13,743 nucleotides of DNA from NCBI GenBank assembly GCA_015904055.1, contig JABMDE010000049.1, positions 1 to 13,743 on the forward strand, given 5' to 3'. Source of the DNA: Nitrospira sp. GTDB taxonomy: Bacteria; Nitrospirota; Nitrospiria; Nitrospirales; Nitrospiraceae. Positions 1 through 5,696 of this stretch are shown piece by piece; position 1 is the stretch's first letter, and every line of letters begins with the position of its first letter. The notes below the pieces were generated by a model. The model did no database searches and was not told where the DNA came from. It was given only the letters and a program-made list of their open reading frames with translations. The position numbers and the translations under genes are program-made.

Positions 1-440
1 TTTCAAAAACTGCCTACGTGACAAAAACATTGTGCTTACCTCCTACAAGTTGAGGACGTCACTACTTCTTCAATCTCAAGCATCAATCCCGTTTTTATAA
101 AGCACTACGCAAAAATCCTGTTGTTTATATCGCAATTGTCAGGCCACTCTTAGCGCCAGATTGAATTGAACTAGAACAATTTATGAATTAATTGAAATAT
201 CTCGATATTTATCCTGTAAAACACAAAGCCGTATGAGTGATTCTCTTAAATTCTATTTTTCACTCTGAGTACTTCACGTATCGATGTCATGAATAGCGCG
301 TCGGGAATATAGCGCTATGATCGCAATTATTCAATAACTTAATTGATCAGCAACAGACAATTCCGATGCGTTACCAAAACGTAGCAAATTTGCATGTGTT
401 ACCCCTGCTGATCATGGTCATAATCTCCGATCATGATGAC
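1..440. other. AT-rich non-coding stretch
   Basis: No open reading frame of 60 codons or more lies here, and I recognise no protein fragment or RNA. The stretch is clearly richer in A and T than the rest of the window, especially 170-260. It holds several short palindromes: 195-210 (AAATATC-TC-GATATTT, perfect 7-base arms), an ATTGA/TCAAT pair at about 329-344, and two copies of GATCATG near 409-435 just upstream of the tRNA promoter. It may be the end of a foreign segment beside the tRNA or simply regulatory spacer. I cannot tell which from this window. Confidence 0.6.
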
Positions 441-469
441 TTGACAGAGGGGTGACAGGTCAGTAGAAT
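441..469 (+). promoter_or_regulatory. sigma-70 promoter of tRNA-Gly
   Basis: TTGACA (441-446, perfect -35) and TAGAAT (464-469, one mismatch to TATAAT) are separated by exactly 17 bases. Transcription should start near 476 and enter the tRNA gene after a leader of about 30 bases. The two GATCATG copies just upstream could contribute to activation, but that is speculative. Confidence 0.8.
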
Positions 470-506
470 TCCGTGCCTTTTCTCCCGGGTATACGCATTT
501 CAGTGA

Positions 507-581
507 GCGGGAATAGCTCAGTGGTAGAGCATCGCCTTGCCAAGGCGAGGGTCGAGGGTTCAAATCCCTTTTCCCGCTCCA
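507..581 (+). tRNA. tRNA-Gly (anticodon GCC)
   Basis: The sequence folds into a full cloverleaf. The acceptor stem is GCGGGAA (507-513) with TTCCCGC (571-577), the discriminator T is at 578 and CCA is encoded at 579-581. The anticodon stem TCGCC (532-536) pairs with GGCGA (544-548) around the loop TTGCCAA, which puts anticodon GCC at 539-541. The T arm carries the GGTTCAAAT motif (558-566). It reads glycine codons GGC and GGU. It stands alone behind its own strong promoter, and the accessory fic region starts just downstream. No clear terminator hairpin follows, and I found no second copy of its 3' end in the window. Confidence 0.97.
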
Positions 582-742
582 ATTTTTCAGCCGGGCAGTC
601 TCTCGCCAACTTATTCTCCCCCCGTGCAGAATTCAGGACTATAAACTCAGCGCTTCTCCCATGCCTAACAAACGGCGCTCAAGAAAAGACTCCCGGTACA
701 ATTTCTTCTTCCCTGTTTTACGCAATGTCCAATCGCAGACCA

Positions 743-751
743 TGCTATACT
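743..751 (+). promoter_or_regulatory. extended -10 promoter, possibly leaderless
   Basis: TGCTATACT contains an extended -10 (TG-n-TATACT; hexamer at 746-751). No good -35 is visible at the usual spacing, which extended -10 promoters can tolerate. Transcription would start about 7 bases downstream, which is almost exactly the ATG at 758. No Shine-Dalgarno sequence precedes that ATG, so the mRNA of the small downstream gene may be leaderless. Confidence 0.4.
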
Positions 752-757
752 GTGCCC

Positions 758-958
758 ATGTTCAAACAGACTCTGAATAAGACGAATCCCTACCTCGCCA
801 ACCCTACAAGGCGCCGCGCGATGTTTCAGATGACCGTCTCCACCTCTACGGATATTGAGGGCGTCAAACTCACTTCATCCGACTTACGTGCTGGGATTAA
901 ACCCTCTCGTCGCATGACGCCCCATGAATCTGCAAAGTCCTCTCGATCACGACGCTGA
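758..958 (+). CDS. putative Fic antitoxin, small SxxxEG protein
   Basis: This short ORF encodes 66 residues. An NPYLxxP-type start (residues 10-16) is followed by an Arg-rich stretch, then S30-T-D-I-E34-G35, then a basic, Ser/Arg-rich tail. The (S/T)xxxE(G/N) motif is the known inhibitory-helix motif by which antitoxins such as VbhA block the ATP site of Fic enzymes. A fic gene lies directly opposite (897-1565, minus) and the two overlap tail to tail by 62 bases. In described class I systems the antitoxin normally precedes the toxin on the same strand, so this convergent layout is unusual. I chose the ATG at 758 because the reading frame upstream runs through the tRNA gene and because a -10 element ends just before it. 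No ribosome binding site is evident. The assignment rests on the motif and the neighbour; alternatively the ORF is a remnant. Confidence 0.6.
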   Translation: MFKQTLNKTNPYLANPTRRRAMFQMTVSTSTDIEGVKLTSSDLRAGIKPSRRMTPHESAKSSRSRR

Positions 959-1565
959 ATAACTTCGCCATCGGACCGTAGTTTCGATCAAGACCAGCTC
1001 GCACTGCCGCAAAGTACTCCTCTCTTTTTCGACCAGAGAACTTGTCGAAATACAAAGCTGGCAGTCCTGCCTGAAGTCCCATGAGAACAGCCAGGAGGCG
1101 AGCCACACGACCGTTGCCTTCCCGGAAGGGATGAATCAGCACCAGCTCGACATGCACCTCTGCCAAAGCCGCGGCAAGATGCCCAACTTCAGTAGGACGG
1201 CACGGCGTATGACGTGCCAGCGGGCCTTGCTCGAACTCTTCCATCAGTCTTGGGATGTGCGCTGCAGCAGCAAACGCAAACTCCTCTTTCTTCACATTCA
1301 CCTGCCGATAGTGTCCCGCCCAGGAATAGATTCGCCCTAGCCAGATCTTGTGAATGCGACAGACATCGGCACCCGTAAACTGATGATCCTTGTCGTAAAC
1401 CGCGGCCAGATCTTCGAGCGCACGGACCTGCTCGCGCCCTTCAAGGCGATCCATCTCTCGTTTACTAGTAATGTGCAGGAGATTCTTCAGCACTCGCCGC
1501 CGAGACCCAGGCTCGAATTGATCCTCAGCAAGGCCAGCAGTATCGTAGCGGTCTTTCTTGCGCAT
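897..1565 (-). CDS. Fic/DOC family protein (probable AMP transferase toxin)
   Basis: This is a Fic-domain protein of 222 residues. The core motif H145-PF-x-EGNGR-xx-R156 matches HxFx(D/E)GNGRxxR, with the catalytic His at 145 and the Mg/phosphate-binding loop after it. Residues 85-98 form the expected beta-hairpin flap that positions the target side chain, after a helical N-terminal half. Such enzymes usually transfer AMP from ATP to a Ser, Thr or Tyr of a target protein. The target here is unknown. I see no (S/T)xxxE(G/N) inhibitory motif in this protein: the nearest, TSKRE at 33-37, is not followed by G or N. Inhibition would therefore have to come from a separate protein, and the convergent small gene at 758-958 carries that motif. 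The frame is open back to a TTG at 1574. I prefer the ATG at 1563-1565 because the following MRKKDRYD matches how the family begins, as I recall it. The catalytic residues are intact, so the protein is probably functional. Confidence 0.9.
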   Translation of the reverse strand: MRKKDRYDTAGLAEDQFEPGSRRRVLKNLLHITSKREMDRLEGREQVRALEDLAAVYDKDHQFTGADVCRIHKIWLGRIYSWAGHYRQVNVKKEEFAFAAAAHIPRLMEEFEQGPLARHTPCRPTEVGHLAAALAEVHVELVLIHPFREGNGRVARLLAVLMGLQAGLPALYFDKFSGRKREEYFAAVRAGLDRNYGPMAKLFSVVIERTLQIHGASCDERV

Positions 1566-1579
1566 ACCCGTCAAGCTGA

Positions 1580-1942
1580 TTAAGCTGAAAACCCAACGCC
1601 TAAATCATTAGAAGCCGTGAGCCTCCGGCACCACTCGGCGACCTCCTCCGCAATGAGCGTGGAGAGCTGCTTGCGGTATTGCCCGTCCTGGAGTGCGACG
1701 GCATGAAAACTCTTCTTGATTCCCCCGACATCCACACCACAAGGATGGAGCCAGACTCGTGGTGATTCATTCTGATTTACGAGAAAGAAAAGACTCTCTG
1801 GACATTTACTGCTTTCCAGATTGGTTCCTTGTATCTCTCCGCATATGGCACGATACTGCCGCGCATCACGCGGAGAGATACAAAGAACCTTTCCGTACCT
1901 GATTTGTACTCCCTCGAAGGATACCCCTTTCTCTAAGGGAAT
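1580..1942 (-). pseudogene. DUF429-like gene remnant without start codon
   Basis: An open stretch of 120 codons runs from just after an in-frame stop (1943-1945) to a stop at 1580-1582. It lacks an ATG; the first plausible start is an internal GTG at 1733-1735. From about 1738 down to 1620 it reads GVDVGGIKKSFHAVAL then LQDGQYRKQL and AEWCRRL, which resembles the N-terminal part of DUF429 proteins (an RNase H-fold family of unknown role). After that it diverges and stops within about 13 codons, so most of the domain is missing. The part upstream of GVDVGG is unrecognised and contains a 20-bp inverted repeat (1823-1889). I read this as a truncated, dead gene fragment next to fic. The family match is from memory of the motif and is not certain. 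Confidence 0.4.
1823..1889. repeat. 20-bp inverted repeat, 27-base spacer
   Basis: The arms lie at 1823-1842 and 1870-1889. The left arm read on the reverse strand is GCGGAGAGATACAAGGAACC and the right arm is the same except for one base, so 19 of 20 positions pair. Inside the spacer GGCA (1847-1850) and TGCC (1857-1860) can form a smaller hairpin. The structure is far stronger than chance for such a short region. It could be a miniature palindromic element, a protein-binding site or a transcript hairpin. No U-run follows on either strand, so it is not a typical terminator. Confidence 0.8.
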
Positions 1943-2234
1943 TCACGCCATTCCCCGGCTGATGGCTGATAGCACGAACAGGGAAGAGGGAAAGGGCTGA
2001 TGGCTCAAGCAACGAATCTATGGTTGTTGGTCGGGCAGGAGAAGAAACCGAGCGAGCACATCGGCATTGATCGGCAGCACTGAAAGCTTCACAACGCTTC
2101 CGGAAGAATTTCTCCGGCATGGGGCTCCAATCACGAAACGACCAACCTTCTTGATGGTTTCGAGACCTTCGTGCGCACCGTACCGTCTCGCTGTCCGCGA
2201 GGTGCTTTCTTCACTGTCACTTCCACATTCTGCC
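1943..2234. other. non-coding stretch with heptad repeats
   Basis: I find no convincing gene here; the short open frames on both strands have no recognisable motif. The 11-base direct repeat GGCTGATGGCT occurs at 1957-1967 and 1995-2005. Around the first copy the sequence reads as heptads of the form GCTGATR, resembling short tandem heptad repeats seen between genes in various bacteria. The stretch lies downstream of the TgpA gene stop (2235) and upstream of the DUF429-like remnant. Confidence 0.5.
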
Positions 2235-4157
2235 CTACATCCGCTCCAATGCCATTAGGTGACGCAGGCTGTCTTGGGCGGATCGAAACTCTTCTCTCGT
2301 CAACGGCATCTGGCCGAATCGACCCCGGCAGTAGAGGGCCGTGATGGTGCCGACTGCTGACCCGGCGTCTTTCCACTGCTCTTGGGTGATACGAATGAGT
2401 TCCAGCGGCGCCATGGCGGCCGGTCTCACAATGCCTCGTTTGTCTAGATGGCGGATCATCTGCCGATAGAGATGACTGATGCCCGGCTCTGCTTGTCTAT
2501 CTGCTTTCGAGAACAGCGTTCGTTCCCAGGGTCGCGCGAACCTTGCCCAGAGAACCGCGCCGAGTCCGATCACGGCGAGCCCGAGGAATAGGGCGACGAG
2601 CAGGACGCTGTTACTGAGGGACTCTGCGCCCCTCCCGAACAGGGCCATCGTTGAAGTGACCAAGGCGGAGAGGGAGTCCCAGGCCAGAGTTTTTGCCGAC
2701 GTACTGCCGCTCTTTATTTCCCGCACGACGGCAAGCTGGTCTGCGGGACTGTACTGCACGACCAACCGGTTCCAGCGAAGCCGGACGTTATCCAGCATTC
2801 TTCCCAGCGTCTGCCAGCCTGGAGACGTTGGACCAGGAACTTCTGCAATGGCCGGGGTGGGATCCATCATGACCCAGCCGGACTGCGGCAGATGCACTTC
2901 GACCCAGGCATGGGCGTCCTGCTGCCTGACTACATAATAGTTGCCATACTCGTTCCACTCGGTCGCCAGAAATCCCGTGACCAGCCGGGCAGGAATGCCG
3001 ACCGTGCGCAGCATGATCACCATAGCCGTAGCGTAATGTTCGCAGTAGCCTGTCTTCCGGTTGAATAGAAACTCCTCAAGTGGACTGACCTGATCTGCCA
3101 GCGGGGCGTCCAGGCTATACCGATAATGACTGGTGAGATGCTCCTGAATGGCGAGTGCTTTTTCATAGACGGAGCGTTTGGTTTGAACAATCTCCTGCGC
3201 CAAGACGTCGATCCGGCCAGAATGTATGGGGGCTTGCAAAAAATACCGGACAAAGGAGTCCGGATACGAGATCGACTGGGGCTGAAGATCGGCCGGCAAG
3301 ACGGGATTGGACCGGGAGACCACCGAGTATTCAATGCGTGCCGAGGAGGGAAACGGCAGATACAAGGCGCCGGTGAAATCTGATTGGACGCTTGAGAATG
3401 TTCCGCTCACGCTCTCCGCGAAAGGCGCCGCAAACAGGACAGGCGTGTCGAGCGACTCCAATAGAATATTTTGCCGGAGGGCGTGCCCGTGAACAGCCGG
3501 CCCTTGCGATTGATGCCGCCGCAAGGTAAACGTGCCCGGCGTGGTTTCACTCATCACCCGGCGGCGGCTGAGTTCATTCGCCCAGGATCGGCCATCGTAC
3601 CGGTCGAATGCGACGCCACGCAAATAGAGCCGTCCGACTTCGTGTCCGGCACGATCCGGAATCTCCACCCGCATCACGACACTGGGATCCCGCTTGATCG
3701 GCCCGATCGATCCGAGATCTACCGTGTCCGAGAAGCCTGAGGAGCGGATATTCTGTCCGAACCCCTTCTGGTAAAACCCGCCGCCCACCCGCGGGATGGC
3801 AAAGAAAATGATGAGGGTGACGCCAAAGGTCGCGACCGCCATCCCGTTCGTGAGCCAGAAGAGATGAGGGGATACCAGGCGAGAGGGCTCCGATGGCTCT
3901 GCTGTCAGCGAGACGGCTCCCGCAGCGGCTGCCATGTCTTCCGGCTTCTTCGTGAGCTGAAAGAGGAGCAGCGTCCAGACAGCACAGACAAGATAGGCGA
4001 GGAAAATCGGCAGGTACCAGAGAGCATTCGTCAAGGACGCAGCGGCCAGAATCGCGACCAGACTGATAGCATAGAGATGCAGGTAGTCCCGACGAAGCTG
4101 GAGATTGAACAGCTTGATGACCAGAAGCACCAGGAGAAAGTGGATCCCGGCATCCCC
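2235..4157 (-). pseudogene. TgpA-type transglutaminase (DUF3488), N-terminus lost
   Basis: About 640 codons of a TgpA-type membrane protein remain. They comprise several N-terminal membrane segments (coding from about 4155 to 3960 and 3850 to 3790), a large extracytoplasmic region, a transglutaminase core, one more membrane helix (about 2625-2560) and a cytoplasmic C-terminal DUF4129-like tail. The catalytic triad is visible: Cys in TGYCEHYA (codon 3042-3044), His in DAHAWVEV (2910-2912) and Asp in MMDPTPA (2862-2864). Family members start with further membrane residues before the GDAGIHFLL stretch, and those are missing here. Upstream of about 4157 the sequence belongs to a DUF58 gene in another frame, so this gene has no start codon or ribosome binding site of its own. 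A more distal TTG at 4350-4352 opens the frame, but the peptide it adds is nonsense. Unless a slip at GGGG (4154-4157) joins it to the DUF58 start, the protein is probably not made. Confidence 0.8.
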
Positions 4158-4336
4158 GAGATCAAAATCATGCTCAGCAACATGGCGAGCAGGAGATAGA
4201 ACAGATTGTTGCCGGTATTGATCGCCGCGACACCGACCGCCAGGGTAAAGAGCAGGAAGTGAATGCCTTCGGAGGTGAATCTGGTCGAACGATGCCGGGT
4301 GAGACGCCGAATGATCGCACGCAGTTGTGACAGCAT
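4154..4336 (-). pseudogene. DUF58 protein, first 61 codons only
   Basis: From the ATG at 4334-4336, preceded by a GAGGGG ribosome binding site very close to it, the frame encodes a basic start, then TSEGIHFLLFTLAVG and AAINTGNNLFYLLLAMLLS. This is the characteristic two-helix, NTGNNL-containing N-terminus of DUF58 proteins, which usually have 300-450 residues. After residue 61 (about 4154) the next sequence is TgpA-like but one base out of phase, so this frame continues into unrelated residues and stops at 4031. The rest of the DUF58 gene, including its von Willebrand-like domain, is absent. DUF58 genes normally sit between moxR and the TgpA-type gene, and this remnant occupies that place. 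A deletion of roughly 1 kb or an assembly join would explain it. Confidence 0.8.
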
Positions 4337-4369
4337 GGCCCCTCACACACAAATTCTGGACTCTCGCAG

Positions 4370-4392
4370 CCTGTTAGCAGGTTGCAGAAAAA
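4370..4392. repeat. short palindrome related to the 122-bp element ends
   Basis: CCTGTTAGCAGG (4370-4381) is an inverted repeat with 4-base arms and is followed by TTGCAGAAAAAC. The CCTGTTAG core recurs at 4573-4580 at the end of the larger palindromic element, and the A-run resembles the CTGAAAAAG of that element. It may be a partial copy or a solo end of the same repeat. It lies just upstream of the DUF58 remnant start. Confidence 0.35.
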
Positions 4393-4454
4393 CTAGGCAT
4401 GCACATTAGACATCGTTGATATATTGCAGATGGCGTTAACCCATCCATTTACAT

Positions 4455-4576
4455 CAGGATGCTCAAAATGGCCGTCCAGCAAGGCCGCAGCGAGTGAAGA
4501 GGCGAGGCGTACGCTTCGGTACGTTGAGCCTCGGAGCGATGCGAGAACGCCGCTGGCGGACTTTTTCAGCATCCTG
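4455..4576. repeat. 122-bp palindromic intergenic element
   Basis: The ends are imperfect inverted repeats of about 25 bases. The left end starts CAGGATGCTCAAAA (4455) and the right end, read on the reverse strand, starts CAGGATGCTGAAAA (4576). Inside, GAGGC (4499-4503) pairs with GCCTC (4528-4532) and GCGTAC (4507-4512) pairs with GTACGT (4519-4524) around a 6-base loop, so the whole unit can fold into a long branched hairpin. It begins immediately after the moxR stop codon (4577-4579). From memory, elements with these ends are scattered between genes in Nitrospira genomes; I could not verify copy number. It encodes no transposase. It resembles a REP or miniature inverted-repeat element and could affect mRNA of the moxR cluster. 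Confidence 0.7.
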
Positions 4577-5521
4577 TTAGACAGGAACAGGGATCGATTC
4601 CACCAGGTCCTGAATAATACGCTCGGCCTGCTCGAAGCTTCGCTGGCGAATTCCCTGCGATCGAGCCACCATGATGCGGTGGGAGAGGACCGTGGGGGCA
4701 AGTTCTTTGATATCGTCCGGCAGACAATAGGAGCGGCCACGGACCAGCGCGAGCGCTTTAGCCGTCCGGCTCAGGGCCAGGGCCCCGCGTGTGCTCACGC
4801 CCAATGACAACAGTTCGGACTGCCTCGTCGCCTGGACAATCGACAGGAGATACTCCGTCAGACTCTCGTCCACAAACACCTTATCAACCTGTGCCTGAAG
4901 ATCGAGGACATCCTGGGCAGTCACAACCGGTTCAAGGTCCTCAGCCGGATGGAGGGATGACGCCCGGTCCAACACCTTTCGCTCCTCATCCGGTGAGGGA
5001 TAACCGATGCGCAGCCGCATGAGAAACCGGTCCAGCTGAGACTCCGGCAGCGGAAATGTTCCGTGATACTCCGAGGGGTTTTGCGTCGCGATCACCATGA
5101 ACGGCTGGCTCAACGGATAGGTCTGGTTATCGACTGAAATCTGCGCTTCACTCATGGCCTCCAAAAGGCTGCTTTGGGTTTTCGGTGTGGTTCGATTGAT
5201 CTCATCGGCCAATACAATATTGGCGAAAATCGGACCGGGCATGAATTCGAAGCCCTGCTTCTGGCGATTGAAAATCGACACCCCCACGATGTCTGAGGGC
5301 AGCAGGTCACTGGTAAACTGAATACGCTTGAACGAACAGTCCAATGATCGCGCAAGGCTATGAGCCAGCGTGGTTTTTCCGACACCGGGTACATCTTCGA
5401 GCAACAGATGCCCGCGAGCCAGGAGGGCCACCACCGTCATCTCGATCACAAGTGGTTTCCCCTTGATCACCCGCGAAATATTGTCCTGAATCGACCGGAT
5501 CGTCTGCGTAGAATTCATCAT
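4577..5521 (-). CDS. MoxR family AAA+ ATPase
   Basis: This is a complete MoxR-type ATPase of 314 residues, the usual length. Walker A is PGVGKTT (45-51), Walker B is IVLADEIN (102-109), ATQNP (145-149) is sensor 1, R165 is in the arginine-finger position (LDRF) and STRGALAL lies in the sensor 2 region. MoxR proteins are cytoplasmic chaperone-like ATPases that act with DUF58 or VWA-domain partners, often in maturing or regulating membrane or exported enzymes. Downstream on the same strand are the remnants of exactly those partners (DUF58, then TgpA-type transglutaminase). A 122-bp palindromic element and about 240 bases separate them instead of the tight spacing typical of such operons. Two consecutive ATG codons (5519-5521, 5516-5518) are possible starts and neither has a clear ribosome binding site. 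A strong promoter lies 50-80 bases upstream. Confidence 0.95.
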   Translation of the reverse strand: MMNSTQTIRSIQDNISRVIKGKPLVIEMTVVALLARGHLLLEDVPGVGKTTLAHSLARSLDCSFKRIQFTSDLLPSDIVGVSIFNRQKQGFEFMPGPIFANIVLADEINRTTPKTQSSLLEAMSEAQISVDNQTYPLSQPFMVIATQNPSEYHGTFPLPESQLDRFLMRLRIGYPSPDEERKVLDRASSLHPAEDLEPVVTAQDVLDLQAQVDKVFVDESLTEYLLSIVQATRQSELLSLGVSTRGALALSRTAKALALVRGRSYCLPDDIKELAPTVLSHRIMVARSQGIRQRSFEQAERIIQDLVESIPVPV

Positions 5522-5572
5522 AGGATCAGTGCCTGTTTCGTGGTGAAAACGGACGTGATTGGATACCGCCGA

Positions 5573-5601
5573 AGTCTAACAAAGGGTCGGAGGGTGGTCA
5601 A
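5573..5601 (-). promoter_or_regulatory. sigma-70 promoter of moxR
   Basis: Read on the minus strand, TTGACC (5601-5596) and TAGACT (5578-5573) are separated by 17 bases. The predicted start of transcription is near 5566, which gives a leader of about 45 bases before the moxR ATG. It is the best promoter match on the minus strand ahead of this cluster and should serve moxR and whatever remains downstream. Confidence 0.7.
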
Positions 5602-5623
5602 TTTTTCGTCTCTTTTGTGCGCC

Positions 5624-5639
5624 GGTCATCCCGATGACC
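5624..5639. promoter_or_regulatory. operator-like palindrome upstream of moxR promoter
   Basis: GGTCATC-CC-GATGACC is a perfect inverted repeat with 7-base arms and a 2-base spacer. It lies about 23 bases upstream of the moxR -35 box, roughly at -58 to -73 from the predicted start, a typical place for an activator dimer. No U-run follows on the minus strand, so it is unlikely to be the terminator of the upstream gene. The regulator is unknown. Confidence 0.4.
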
Positions 5640-5696
5640 CCTTGATACGCAAGGCCTGGCAGAGATGAACGCCTGTCGTACGGAACCGTCGAGACT

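Noticed and set aside
507..581. attachment-site duplication of the tRNA 3' end within the window
   Set aside because: I looked for a second copy of the T-arm/acceptor sequence downstream and saw none, and there is no integrase gene in the window.
661..780. 39-codon ORF beginning MPNKRRSRKD
   Set aside because: It has no ribosome binding site and no recognisable family, and it overlaps the start of the better-supported small SxxxEG gene in another frame.
473..958. 161-codon open frame starting upstream of the tRNA
   Set aside because: Its first part runs straight through the tRNA-Gly gene. Only the segment from the ATG at 758 has a credible promoter and motif, and I annotated that part alone.
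2131..2376. 81-codon minus-strand ORF at the end of the TgpA gene
   Set aside because: It overlaps the TgpA C-terminus out of frame; Arg/Pro-rich composition and no motif.
4393..4740. 115-codon minus-strand ORF through the palindromic element
   Set aside because: It reads the moxR 3' end in a wrong frame and then the repeat. This is the kind of spurious protein that repeats produce.
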